Below, one piece after another: positions 12,242 to 24,857 of a DNA stretch of 64,000 nt; position 1 is the first letter of the stretch, and every line of letters starts with the position of its first letter. The notes under the pieces were generated by a model, which did no database searches, was not told the origin of the DNA, and worked only from the letters and a program-made list of their open reading frames with translations. This DNA is from Marsupella aquatica (Eukaryota; Marchantiophyta). Position numbers and translations under genes: made by a program. The stretch lies in NCBI GenBank assembly GCA_973895155.1, contig OZ316891.1, positions 26,660,001 to 26,724,000 on the forward strand, written 5' to 3'.

Positions 12242-15200
12242 TTAGGGCGTGTTAATGCTTGATCCTGCAGTGTGGAGAAGCACTGCCTTGATCTCATCAG
12301 GGCCCACATTTGCCTCCTTCGATTGCTGCAAGCATACCAATTAGGAAAACGGCAGTTAATAATCAGAATACCCTCAAAATGAGAACAAAAACCTTGTGTG
12401 GGGAGGAGTAGCTTTGGGTACTGCTTCAGTAAATTTTAGTGTATCTCGTTTCTTCCAATCAGACAGAAGGCCACAACAAAACTCGTATTTCGAGTCTTCA
12501 ATAAAGATTTTGATCTTCAGAAGTTTCAGTTGCCTGATCAAATTCGACCTCCATCATAGGCGAGACCGAACCTACCACGAAAGGCCTTGCGTCCAGATGA
12601 AGGAAAAAGTTAAATGCTTAGATCCTACGGGATAGTTTGAATACCTCTGCCTTGAAGACATCCAGGGCAAAGCCATTGAAACAGCTGATAACTGCTTGCT
12701 GCACATCAAGTCCAAGTCCATCCAGTGCACGCATCGTAGATAGGAGGAGGCCTGGTTTTCTTTGACAAAACATGTGAATGTTCAGTGCTCTCCCCTCCCG
12801 GGTCCTTACTTCAACCTGAGTTTCAGAAACAGTAAATTTTATATCAGAATGAGGACCACAGTCTTCATCTAGCTGGACACAGCAACTCTGAATTCTTCGA
12901 TGGCATATCAAACACGTTCAGAGTGGCGGGCAATTCTCTGTCAAACGAAAGCAATTTGCAAGAGGGCTCACCCTGGCCGGCTGGGCATCTGGGCTGGGCA
13001 GCGAAGGTGGAGGTTCTTCTTTTACACGGCTTGCTAGACTTGGTAAAGGGGGTGGCAAGGCTGGGGGGCTTGGAGGTGGGAGCCTATCCACAGGTGTTGC
13101 CTCCAGCTCGGTGTGCAGGTCATTGATTCGCTGCAGCAATTCCTTTAAATACTCAATCGCATCTCCTAGTATTGATGCTCGATCCATCTGTGCAGTGTGA
13201 GATCCGCAACACTTGTTAGCTTGTACCAAGTAAACAGAGAGAAATGAGCACCTGGAAGAGTAATCTGTGAGACAGAACACCATTAGCAGCACCGTTTTCA
13301 TCTCTGCTGCAGCCGAGATCACACATAACTAAATATCACACTTTTAAACGAGAAATCCCTTTTACTAGAAGCAACATGGGTCCAACTGCTTGCTACCGGG
13401 TGGGTTCATGCAATCGCACCCTCTACAAAAGTAGGTCAGGTCTCTGTCACTACCGTATTGGAAAAATTCCGTTGAGCGAATTCCCAAATGCCCTTGGGGA
13501 AGTCGTCACTTGATAACAGCATAACGACAATTAAGTAGCAAAGTACGAGGGTACTTTTTCAAGACAATAAAAGTGGGTATGGAGTTTCATATCTTTGGAG
13601 GAGCGGTTCTAAAGTACAGCTTGGCTAAATGCAAAGTAAACTTGATGCCCTCGTTCAGAAATGATGCTTATATGCAACGGTTAAAATATTTGTTCGCATT
13701 GATACAACAAGTGCAGCATGGATCCCCCCAGCCAGGGTCATACACTATCGTGAACGCGGGCAGTCATTAAAAGACTTAACAGGGAAAACTGGACATCCAG
13801 TGGAGATGACTTTATTCATAACGAAGGCACGAAGTTAGTCTCGACAAGATGGCACTTGACTAACGCGGCGAAATTATGGTGAGAAGGAGGGGAGCACGGA
13901 TGACAAACGCACCTTGGTGATCTTCGGTACCACCGAACGTAGCATGTAAAGACGATCATTGAGTTTTTTCCGGCGTCTCCGTTCTGCCATCAGGTTTTTT
14001 GCAGGCAACCCTTTCTTTCCTTTTCCCTTCTCCCCGGACAGACCACCACCATGCACTAGTTGCCCGCCAGCGGCACCTCTCTCCATTCCTGTCGTGTCAT
14101 CCGTTTCATACAGTACACCAGATCCATCACCACTCTCATCCATGTCGTCATCCTCCTTATCGTCTTCTTGGTCCAGCTGTTGCTCTTCATCTATGAAATC
14201 CACCATGTTATCAGAACCTACCGGTGGAGGTGGTCTCTTGACGTCCTTCAAGAACGAGGAGCTCTGTAAGACAGTGTTGCTGTTGTTTCCCTTAATGTTG
14301 GGGCTTTCCTCGTCCGGCGTGTCCAAGGAGGAATCATTAGAGGCAGAAGTTACAACTTGAGGGGGAGACTTGATTGTGGGAGAAGGTGCTCCCCCGGGAA
14401 CTGAGTGCCGAGACGCAGCCCTTTTCTGAAACAGCGTTTGCTGTTGTTGTTTAGAGCATCCTATGGAAGGAGAAGCTGTAGCTCCTTCGAGTGTGTTCTT
14501 GGATGGGCGGAATGCGTATCTATCCAAGTTCGAGGGCAGGAAATTATCCTTGTTCCCCCCAGTAAGGTTCCTGGTGCTCAAACTCGAAGCATTATTAAAG
14601 CCATCCCCACCTAAACTACGAACACTGCCCATGTCAGGAGATGGAGTACCGAGACCCAGGCTACTGCTGAAGGGCGAACCCAGGGAATTTCCTTCAGCAT
14701 TTGTGAAGCTGTTGTTAATTCCGCTGCTGAGAATGCTGCTCAAGTTGCCAACAAAATTGTGGGTGCTAAAGCCACCGTCACCCGTGCTGGTGCCATTTGG
14801 AATAAGATTGTTGAGTAGCAGCCCTGTGGAGTTGCGGTTTCCGAGTACATTGTTACGCACAATGTGCCCAAGGCTAGGTAGAAGGCCTCCCACCAAACTG
14901 CTGCTGGTCCCATTCCCACTCTGAGATTCGAGTATCACATTATGCCCTCCTCCAAGACTCGCCGGCCCTCCACCAGTTTGCCTGCTAAAATTGCTCATCA
15001 GGGCAATTCCACCACTACCATCAAATGGAAGCCCTCCACCCCCATCCAAAAAGTTCGACAGATTGGGTCTGTTGTCGAGACCGTTGAAAGGTCTAGAAAT
15101 CTTCTGGGTCAGGAAAGACTGCAGGTGGGGAGAATCTAGATTGAAGTGAGATGATCCCACATTGTCTGCTTGCTGCTGTGAAGGTAGGGAAGATGCGTAC

Positions 15201-15346
15201 GAAAGTTCCTTCATTTCATCCATGAGGGAGTGTTCGGGTGTTGTGTACCAATCTTCGTCCAGGATGCCTTTCGAGAAGCTTGAGCTTGGCGGAACACAGT
15301 CCTGCAAAGCATAACGGAGCCACATTTTTGCTTCATGTCGAGACAA
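12242..15346 (-). CDS. ICE1/SCREAM-like bHLH transcription factor, four exons
   Basis: ICE1/SCRM proteins are nuclear bHLH factors that partner SPCH, MUTE and FAMA in stomatal development and act in cold responses in flowering plants. Exons on the minus strand: 13913-15346, 12972-13187, 12645-12815 and 12242-12325, with consistent phases, giving 634 residues. The family's conserved [10 protein letters not shown] block, an acidic stretch and the basic region [16 protein letters not shown] (about 450-465) are in exon 1. The helix-loop-helix continues as [18 protein letters not shown] in exon 2. Exon 2 also holds the SRVKEE motif, matching the SUMO site of ICE1. Exon 3 (551-607) is the ACT-like dimerisation domain ([17 protein letters not shown] onward), and exon 4 ends [12 protein letters not shown]. 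The exon layout matches the family. The start at 15346 is uncertain: see findings. Confidence 0.9.
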
Positions 15347-16888
15347 GAGCTAAGTTCTACTCCAATGCCAATAGTAGCATTAATGCTACCGTTCAGTGAT
15401 ACCCCATTTAATCCCCAATTATTCCCGAATAACAAATCTCTAAGGAAATCCAGCCATGCCCTTGAAACTCGTCCAGACGAGTAGACTGCCCCGGCCCATT
15501 CATCTCGTCAAACGAAACGAGCTAATTTTACGATACAAGGTACACAGACCTCGAGATAGTCTTAATCATACCTCGCTCTATGTGAAACTGGACTCCTACC
15601 AAGAATCAAATGCACAGAAACTGTGCGAAAGGCAATCAGTTAACCCTCCTTCTGACATGAATCCTGTGAATGCAACCAAAGACGGGATGCGGACTAACCT
15701 TCATGAGGGAAGGGTCGGTCGACGTTGGGCTGGAGCAGCTAGTTATAGGTCTCCATCTATGGTCATCTTCCAATCCCGGAATCGAACCAGAGCCAGAAAT
15801 CCTGTTCACCCGCACACCCACGTACGATTCATTAGGCTTGTAATTCGAGAATGTGTACTGTGTGTGAATTAAAGGGACAGAATGACTTCAGATTACTCCT
15901 TCGTCCTTTCCGACATGATTTTGCTATCGCTGAGGATTCTCAGAGCCAGCTAGCCAACTACCGTAATGATCTCACCCTCGTCAATCGTTGATCACTTCAA
16001 GACCGAAAAGTTCACTGAGGTGGACCCCTCTCGATGACCTTAATGCATCCTGCTGGAATTTAACCCCCTCGTTGACAGGGCAACAACAGACTTTGTACAT
16101 TGAAATGATCGGGCTCGTGCATTTCATCGAGATTGCTCAGCAGAAATCGGAATACCTTACAGAAGAGTTGCGAGCCATCCACGTTCCTCCTCCAGTAGCT
16201 CTGGTGGGAGTCATTTCTATGCGCTGCAAGTGATGTGCCACTCAGTGGGCGACGATTACCACTATGATCCCCCGCATTGCCTCTCCCAACAAGCTCTCTA
16301 ATTCTCAATCAATCAACTGACCCTCCGGGCTACCAAACTTTGTGCAGCTGCACGTTCAGAGGTTCCTATTTGCACGCTCTAGTGGCTGGATGAAAGTAGG
16401 CGCTCTGCTTCCCATTCACACTCCTGCCCTTCTCTGAAATGATTCTAAGCACCCTTCACGAATTTCTTGACACCCTTTGCCTAGAATGCACTCGCCCTCA
16501 CCCAACCCCACATAGCCCAGACCAGCTCTAACAATAAATGCTGTTCTGCTCTTGGGATCTCATTTCTTCGTGTTCCCTGCGCCTGTGCTGTGGCGAGTTG
16601 TTCATCTGACAACCATGAACAAAAGGCTGTAAAACACACATCCTCGACTCCAAGCCACCCACATTCTTCCTTTTTCCACATTCGAGTTTTTGTCGATGCG
16701 TCTCACGTTCTCACCCAGCACACCTTTGTGCCCAGTCCGGTGCCACGCATTCAGTCTCGATTTCTACCCCCCACCCCTCTTCCACTCCACACTTTCTCTT
16801 CTGCATACGCTTTCCCCTTTAAAGAGCGAGACGGCCCAAGCTCTCTGCGCTTTGATGTCAGGACATGGGTCCAGTCGAAAGCAGTTTC

Positions 16889-16932
<44 letters not shown>

Positions 16933-17400
16933 TACGAGAGAGAGACCTTCTGTCTACCTTTCTTATTTTAATTCCAGTTAAGTAACGTGCCACTTCGATC
17001 GGATTCAATTTACAGGTGGTTCAGGATTACCGTATTATATCATTCTGTCAATCACTTATTCTCTCGCACTCATGCACCGCTTTAGACATCCACTCAGCTT
17101 TCTTCATCACTTCGTCTTCACTCTTCAACTCCTCTTCCTTCTCTCTTCCGGGAACTCCTCACTCACTACAGTACCTCAGCTCCCGACTCTCCAAGCCACC
17201 TCGTCCAAATCTCCAAATCTCCAGAGTACAGTACTTCCTCTCCTCCAACCTTCCTCCAATCCTTCTTCCTTCACTCAATACTTCACCGTGATGATCATGA
17301 TGTACTTACTACTACCGTTGTGTCTTCATCATTCTCCTCCTCCAACCCCCTCATTCTGCACTGCCCCTGGATCATGTCATCGTCACATTAATTAACTACA
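15347..17400 (-). promoter_or_regulatory. Presumed 5' UTR and promoter region of the bHLH gene
   Basis: No supported gene lies here. The stretch is pyrimidine-rich in places on the plus strand and includes a long GA repeat at 16891-16929. Such repeats are common in plant 5' leaders and bind BASIC PENTACYSTEINE proteins (family knowledge). The role as promoter is inferred from position only. Confidence 0.35.
16891..16929. repeat. (AG)n microsatellite
   Basis: About 19 uninterrupted AG dinucleotides, followed by a shorter run after AAGTAC near 16935-16944. Confidence 0.95.
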
Positions 17401-17429
17401 TCGCCTTGAATTGTATTGCGTTCCGCTTG

Positions 17430-17789
17430 GGAAGCTCTAGAGCAGAGCAAGGCAAAGGAAAGCTTCTAGAGGAGAGCAAGGCAGAGTAAAAGTACACAAA
17501 GGAAAATTTCCAGAGGAGAGCAAGGCAGAGTAAAAGTACACCAAGGAAAGTTTCCAGAGGAGAGGAAGGCACTGTAAAAGCACACACATCAGAGCAAGGT
17601 AGAGTAAGAGCAACCTCGCATGTGAGCGACCCTATGTTTTCCGGGCCCTTGGTTGTCGAGCAAGGTAGAGTAAGAGCCAACTCGCATGTGAGCGACCCTA
17701 TGTTTTCCGAGCCCTTGGTTGTCGAGCAAGGTAGAGTAAGAGCCAATTTGCAAGTGAGCAACCCTACATTTTCCGGGCCCTTGGTTGTC
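17430..17789. repeat. Two tandem arrays, including three 66-bp units
   Basis: From 17430 to 17590 there are about three degenerate copies built on GAGCAAGGCAGAGTAAAAGTACAC. They pass into three near-identical 66-bp units at 17592-17657, 17658-17723 and 17724-17789, each starting GAGCAAGGTAGAGTAAGAGC and ending CTTGGTTGTC. The 66-bp period keeps the frame open on both strands, which explains the spurious ORFs here. Confidence 0.85.
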
Positions 17790-18340
17790 CGGCCATCAAC
17801 CTGACACACACAACATGTAAGTGAGCAAGAGATGGATGCCTAACCCCCCTCCCATGCCAGGCCTGATGGCAGAGGATGTGGACTTCCAAGGGCAAGGGAC
17901 GGAAACTTTCTCGCCTGTTGAGATCCCTACCTATGATTTCTCAATAAGACAAAAGCAAAGCAATCACATGTCATTGCACTGCAGCTGATACTGCTGTCAG
18001 ACAATCTACTTTTTGCCAATCAGTTTGCAATTGCTGTGGGGGTGGTAAACTAAGGGCTGCTACATTTGAGTTGGCTCTAAGGTACACACTGCAGAGCAAG
18101 AGGAGAAACAGACAATAGCACACACCTCAGAGAAAATCCAAACATGTAACCAAGCATTTTTCCTGCCTCCAAGCCAATGGCTCAGTTTGCTGTTGTGCCA
18201 TTTCCCCTGAAAAAAACTCAATACCATACATATCAGAGCAAGACAGAAAACACAACAACAATAGAGCTTACACATCAGAGTGAGGTGTACTAAGCAGGGG
18301 GTTTGTACAATGCTAACAAACATGAAAGTTATTTTTTGTA

Positions 18341-18990
18341 GGTGGGGAAAGGTATTGCTAGCGAGTCACAATCATCCCAGATACGGAATGAGTTTAGCAA
18401 GTCTCTCAGGCACCTTTGTCAGCGAGGTTGCTAGCCTCCAGCATTGGATTTTTAATGCATTTCTAGGACTCCAGATGGTCAGTAAGTTCTCACCATAATA
18501 GGGTCCACAATTTTGTTTTTTTACAAACAAATCCCAGTTGTTCGCGTGGTACTGATGCCTAAGTTGTATGCAAGCAAACATAAAATTTCCCAGCAAGTAA
18601 GGGTATTGCTACAGAGTCACAGCTGTTCCCAAATTCAGTATGGATTTATGGAGTCTCTCAGGCAGCTCTTTGTTAGCAAGGTTCAAAATATCCTTAGATG
18701 TAGGGTTTCTTATGCATATTTGTAGGAATCCAGACTGTCAGCAAATTAGTTAGATAAAAACAGAGTCCAAAAATTGGGTTTTCTGAACAAAAAGTACTCT
18801 TTGCTAGTATGGTATTGATGTCATGCTATGAGCAGAGCAGGCAGAGAAACCTGTTCCAATAGAGCTAGACTTTAGATGTGTCCATGTAGGATTCCAGATG
18901 GTCAGCAAAAATAGATTTTCTGAAAGAAAAAAATTACTCTTAGCTAGCATGGTATTGATGAGCTCTGAGCAGAGCCAGGCAGGGAAAATA
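18341..18990. repeat. About 251-bp degenerate tandem repeat, two copies and a partial third
   Basis: Markers GGTATTGCTA, AGTCTCTCAGGCA and CCAGA(T/C)(G/T)GTCAG recur at an offset of about 251 bp (18351 and 18602 for the first). A shorter third copy follows from about 18850 with the GCATGGTATTGATGAGC end. Confidence 0.7.
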
Positions 18991-20994
18991 AACAACACCA
19001 GTGTTTGCAATTGAGAATTATGGGGCACTAGCCTGATTACCCATCCTTTGAACATAAATAGACATGAAGACAAAATTAAATCTTGCAAAACAAATATGCT
19101 TTTTTGTTCAACTGCCTCCATCCTGTGTTTTGTCACCCTCACTTCTATTTTGTCTTTATTGAGAGTCACTATTAATTTGTCCTTATTTATAGTCAATGTC
19201 AGTTTGTTAATCTTGCTCACATCCCTTTGTTTTTGGTACACCTTCACTTTTCGGTGTTGTCCTATTGAGACTTATGCCTCTAGAGAGTAGCCCTTGAAAG
19301 TAGCTTTGCATTGCTCTTTATTGGTAAGATAGCTTCCATGAATCACAAGTGTACACTACAATAGTTAAACCATTACTGCCACCTGAAAGGAGCCCTGCCT
19401 TTAACTGCTCATCTGCCTAGGTGAACTAGTAGACCTACCTTTCAACGTAGGACCCTCTTACCTTAAAAATATTTCTCAGTGATTTCTCAAAAATAGTAAC
19501 TATTTTTGATGCCTTTGTTTATGGGACTGACAGATAGCTATTGCACATTTTGACACTGATACCCAAAAATTCTCAAAAATAAGATAGTCTTTTACATACA
19601 CGTGGAATGCCACATGACAGGAGTGCTATGGGTAACTGGCTACTTTATTTGGGAACTGTGAATTATGGACGTGCAAGTATGTTTGATCTCTTTGAGTTTC
19701 TGAGAACCTGCCATGTAAGCATTTATGGTGGATTCTATCTCACTAAAGTTCTCACAAACTTTACGCCATCACCATATGGATTGTTTTTACGCAGCCAAGG
19801 AATGGCCTGAGATCAGCTGGTTAAAGGCCACTGACCAGCTATCCACAGATGAAAAAATTCAAATTTTCTGGTCAATTCTAAACAATCCAAACTTCTCGTG
19901 GTGGGGAGGAAAATTTGATTGATATATGTAAGAAATCTCAATTCAAACTCTCATAATGAGCATGAAGGAAAAACAAATCTTCCTGAAGCTAGTGAGCAAT
20001 TCAGCCATAGTCTGCATCATAACAGGCTTAGGCTAACTGCAACACTGAATTGCTAAAAATAATGAAAATTAATGTGCTCTAACAAATACACTGAGCTATT
20101 ACAGTGCTCGTAATGAGTCAGTAAAATAATGAATATAAATAATGCTACATGCTACTGTAATATCAATGAACCATTGAATCAAATACTAATATTAGACTGG
20201 ATCCTGTCCAAATGCCACTGAAGTAAATTGTGGTTGACATTCAAAAAATATGAAACTTTACACACACCCCAATCCTTCAAGTTGGTTTTTGTTGCAAACT
20301 CATTCTTGAAGTCCTGGTTGGAGATAGTATTGTTCTCCAAGAATCATATCAAACACTAGAATACCCTATCCCACCATTAAGCCAGTAGTCCCTTCACAAA
20401 ATCAGAAAAAGCAGAACCAAGCCTGGCCCTTCAGCAAAAACCAGTTTTTTGGCATCATCAGATCCACCTACACACTCCTCACCTCTCAAATGTCTGCCTA
20501 AGCTGCCCTGCGCCTGCCCAACATGAAAAGTAAAAATAAATAAACAAATGAAAATTTTGAATTCTTTTGAGAAATTAGTTCATGGACCCCTTGGCTAATA
20601 AAATCAGGGGAGAGTCGATCTGAGCCGTCTCCATTTCTTATCTCCGGAAATCTCGTCCGTCCATCATAATGGCCAATCTATGGCTCAAAAGAAAGATCTC
20701 AAATAGATCTATGGATGGGTTCTGTCCGTTTTGCAAATGGGTTAATTTTTTTCAAATGAAAAATTAAACAAATCCAAGCCTTCCTAGCCGTCGATTTTGT
20801 TGATTTTACGATCTTTGCCGTCCATTTTGTAATGCCTCTAGAAATCTTATTCATCCATGTTAGAAGGCAATCTAGGGTGCAAAAAAAAGATCTCAATGAG
20901 ATCTACGACTGGGTATTTTTTGTTTTGAGAATGAGTAAATAGTTTTGAGTATAAAATGCGATGAACTTTCAAGATTCCAGCCATTCCTCCTCCC

Positions 20995-21080
20995 CGATAT
21001 ATCTATATCTATGTATATAATAAAAAGTATTATAATTTATTTATTATATAAAAAATACTTTTTATAAATCTTTGAATTTA
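20995..21080. repeat. AT-rich inverted repeat
   Basis: AAAAAGTATT near 21024 and AATACTTTTT near 21054 form arms around an AT-only loop, inside a run that is almost entirely A and T. It could be the remains of a small MITE, but no target-site duplication was identified. Confidence 0.5.
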
Positions 21081-22059
21081 AGTTTTAAAATTGGAAATGT
21101 AACTAAAACGGTTACATAGTGACAGTTTTAACTGTCTTGCTCTTTGCATTTCCAATGTTTTTACTTTTCTTTTTACGGCACGACGTCCCAAAATTTACAC
21201 CCAAATTGACACAAACACGAATGAAAACTATAAGTTTGATTCACAAAACCAACGAGTCTTGTTTGTGGCGGTTGTTATTGACGTGGCACGCTGTGGTGCC
21301 AGGAATTTTGGAAGGGACCTCTAGTGGGGTCCGTAACTATGAATGGATATAGAGACAAAATATATTGAATTATTCAATAAGAACTTTAAAACCAAACAAA
21401 TCAAAACAAACATATTAATTTGCTCCTATTGTCGCATTGCACGTTCCGATGATCTTAGAACCTTCGCTTTCCCCCATAACAATTTTTTCACAACATCACC
21501 AAAATGAATATATATTTGTAACAACAGCCCAGCCAAAATGACAAGACTTTCACACCCATAAGGTATGATTAATAGTCCTATTGTTTTCTTTTACCATGGT
21601 TGTCTTACAAATTTGAAATTTGTTGTGCCAAGGAAGTTTGGGAAGCAAAAAGAGGAGGGCAAGACTCAAGAAAACAAGAAAAGGGTGAGGGGCAAGGATC
21701 TAGGAGAAAGGGGAGGGGGGAGGCACATGGATGGGAAATGGGAAAGGGGAGACTCTATCCTAAACCTTTCCCCTCTCACACATGGATGGGAAAAGGGAGG
21801 GGGGGGGGGTGGTTCTATCCTAGATGCTTCTCGTGCAGGGGTGGGAACAAGGGGAGGGGCAAGGACCCAGGAGGACAAAAGTCCTTTTCGATTCTGCCCC
21901 TACCACATCCCATGTGAGTATGTAGTTTTTTATTGAAGGGGTTAAGATTTTGTGATGTGTATTCTCTTTGCTTTTCAATATGAGTGTGTAATTTTTTACT
22001 GAAATGAATAAAGACTTCATCATGTGTATTCTCTTCATTCTTAAATATTGACTATGTTT

Positions 22060-22288
22060 TTCTTTCACTTTGTATGCTGCAAATTTTGATACAACAACAT
22101 CTTTTCCTCCACAACATCTTTTGCACAAAGCCATCTTTTGCGCAATTGCATGACTTGCATCTTTTGCACAACTTCTCTTACGCAATGTCATTTTTTATGC
22201 AAAGACAATTTTTGCATAATTACATCTTTATGCAATGTCACCTTTTAGACAAGGACATCTTCAGTGTAACGCACATATATTGAACTAG
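22060..22288 (+). mobile_element. Helitron-like 3' end
   Basis: A degenerate array of ACATCTTTTGCACAA-type units ends in the imperfect hairpin GTGTAACGCAC (about 22264-22274), then ATATATTGAA and CTAG at 22285-22288 followed by T. Hairpin, about 10 nt spacer and CTRR before T are the rules for Helitron 3' ends. The 5' end was not found. Confidence 0.5.
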
Positions 22289-22705
22289 TGTGCATATAAT
22301 TCACTTGCTGTTTTGTGTAATCAGCTGGAAATTTGGAATCAATGTTGTGACTCCAATCAAGGTTTCAGACCTCTTATAGATTTGGCCAACATTGCCAGCA
22401 ACCTTGCTAGCCAAAAACACAATTGAAATTAGAGCACTGTCTCTTCTGGTCCAACTTTATTGCATTCCGTGTTTGAAAGGGGTTGCCATTTCCATAATAT
22501 GGAATGTTTTGAAAGGTATCATAAATAGAGCGGGCACTAACCATTATCTATAAAGGCAATGACAGCTGACGAGGAATGACGATGAGGAACGTATTGTTAC
22601 TAAGCAAGCTGACTGATCTAAATAAACTTTACAAGAGGATTTTGTCACAGATCAAAACTTTCACTTAACTACTTCGACACCGGTGCCAAAACCGTGCTCC
22701 AAAAA

Positions 22706-23842
22706 TTAGTCTCTATCTTTACCCAAACCCATCGCATAGAGCTTGTCAAAATACCCTATGGGTGTGAAAGACTTGTATCTAAGAGGATGTAGAGCATCCA
22801 CAAGCCCTGGGCACGGGCTCACAACATTGTCACCGATTCGATATACAGAATATGCAACAGATACATGATTAGTTTTGTGATTTGTCACTGCTCGATGCTC
22901 TGCACTGAGAAATCTTCGATTCGTCCAAACCTGCAAAAGATTACATCAGACACATTCATTCCATAGCCTAGCTCAGCAGCATAGCTCTCTCTCTAATGGA
23001 TCAGAGATCTACCATTTGATCATGCTGAAGATAATTATAGCCATTGATACCCAAGGACCACAGAACAATCGAAGTTCTATTCATTAAAACTATTTGAGGT
23101 TGCGACAGCTCTAGCTTCAGCGTATATGGTTACCCAGATGGGAAGCCTATCTGAACGTAAGCAGGGAATTGACTAATAAGCCTATCTGAACATAAGCAGC
23201 CAAAATGAAATGAACGACTGGGCAATGATTAGTGGGAAAGCGCACTAAAGCTAGAAAGACAAAGGAGGTCCATTCGCAAGAACAATGCACTCATAAGAAG
23301 TAAACTAGTACATCTGGCCCTCCAGACTTCTAGTGTAGCAACGCGACTAGGTAATAGAGTGGTCTTCAAGAAATACGTTGAGAAAAGGCCACGGAGGAGC
23401 ACAAATGCATGATGTCACCAACTCGGAGACCAGTAAAGAACTACTGCAAAATTTGAACAAAGCATCACAATTCAGTTGCGGGCAAGACGACACCTGCAGG
23501 AAATTGCCCACGTTGACAAGCAAGGCACCGTCTCTAGGTCGGACTCCATGCCAGGACCCATCTTTGAAACGGACCTGAAGTCCCCCCACATCATCCTGAT
23601 GCAGAACAGTGATAATACTAGAATCCGTGTGGGCTCTGCAATCCCCCAAGTCTTTTCAGGGTCTACACATTCTGGGTAATGGTTGATTCGTAGCCTGGAA
23701 GTTAACTGTTTATTTCGAAAATCAGGCCCCAGCAAACTGTCCATTCAAGGAATCCTTTGGGAGCCCAATACTACCAACCCTTGAATCGAGGATAAATACC
23801 GTTACTTTGCACAATTGTTTCCCGCACTCCTCAGAGGTAGAT
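22706..23842 (-). pseudogene. Broken copy of the 2-oxoglutarate dioxygenase (exons 3 and 4)
   Basis: Exon 3 (23494-23842) and exon 4 (22706-22930) correspond to those of the intact gene at 26630-29193; exons 1 and 2 are absent. In exon 3 the frame shifts just before the metal-binding HTD motif, so LLGPDF and SRLRINHYP lie in one frame and HTDSSIITVLHQD in another. In exon 4 a CAA glutamine codon is TAA at 22706-22708, removing the last 14 or so residues. The second histidine (SAEHRAV) is present, but the arginine of the 2-oxoglutarate-binding R-x-S has become H (HVS). This is a dead duplicate. Confidence 0.85.
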
Positions 23843-24224
23843 CTGGTCACATTCAGCAGTAGTGTAGGGAAAACGGGAGATCGATCGTAGATTCAGCAAG
23901 CGGGAGATCGATTGTAGGATGGGGTATCTTTGCCATTGTTTGTAGTGTGATTATCTTGCAGTAAATGCATGGGAGTATGGACATGAAGTGGTCCTGATAG
24001 CATGCAGTTGTCCCATTATCTATCAAGGCTGTTTCTGAATATGACAAAGCCAAGTGTGAAGCGTTTTACGACCTGTAAGACGATCTGCTCACCTCCTTAG
24101 CTGCCATCTACTACTGGAATACATAAAGAAATGCTACATGTGTTTGTTTGTTTACCTTGAAACCAAAAGTTAACCCATCCAACAGAGGATAAACGATAAC
24201 TCCAGAGCATGCACCTAACCAACT

Positions 24225-24440
24225 GGCTGTGGTCAGTTGGCCAGGGGATGAGCCTCAGTAGAACGAGAGGCCCCAGGTTCAATCCGGGGTTCAATCCCCC
24301 TCCACATGCAAGGGTTATGGAGGGTGAGTGTCTGCGTGGGTAGGGTGTAGTGGTGGGAGTACTGGTTTCTCCTCAGCCCTTGCTGGTCCGCTTCGGGTCT
24401 GGTCCAAATGCTACAAGTGTTCAACTTGTGGCAGGTAAAC
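24225..24440 (+). repeat. tRNA-derived SINE-like sequence
   Basis: A box-like GTGGTCAGTTGG (about 24230) is followed some 35 nt later by GGTTCAATCC, a perfect B-box (about 24268), and a second GGTTCAATCC directly after. The downstream body runs through GGGTGAGTGTCTGCG and ends near 24440. It does not fold as a tRNA (no acceptor stem pairing), so a SINE or decayed tRNA-like repeat is the best reading. Confidence 0.45.
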
Positions 24441-24857
24441 CAAAGGCCCAGCTTGCAGGGGAAACTTTATGATAAGGGTGGGAAAAAAGGGGACAATAAC
24501 TTATCAGATTTAATTACACATAAGTAGACATCAGATTCTATGGCATAACCCAAACTAAAAGTTCTTATGGGCACATATGTACACTGGTTGACAGTCAAAT
24601 TGAGCTTCACACAAGCATTCAGCTATTTTTACCGCTGAGACTGTACTACAACTGGGCCAGCTTTCTTGATGCTAGCCTCAGATATATCTGTAACAATTAC
24701 TTGAGGATGTGTACAAAGGGTTGATTTTAGACTTGCTCGTTGTGAACTTGCTTGAGGTGTTCTTCCCTTAGTCGTCGTTTCTACTGCTCACCTGATTCGA
24801 ATCACATCATGGCCTCAGCCTAGCTGACCGGGTGTATTGTTCGATTCTTGAGCACAG

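Larger units (their letters stand above)
17790..22060. other. Gene-free, repeat-rich stretch
   Basis: No supported gene. It holds the roughly 251-bp duplication at 18341-18990, a pair of related blocks near 20640-20910 (both with AAAAGATCTCAA(A/T)(A/G)AGATCTA-like sequence), the AT-rich palindrome at 20995-21080 and a G-rich, low-complexity stretch at 21640-21880. Confidence 0.5.

Noticed and set aside
15765-15785. GGTTCGATTCC (minus strand), a canonical tRNA B-box
   Set aside because: The flanking bases do not form a T-arm stem and no A-box or acceptor stem is present, so it is not a tRNA gene.
16751-17008. Open frames across the AG microsatellite (RERERE and SLSLSL peptides)
   Set aside because: They arise only from the dinucleotide repeat.
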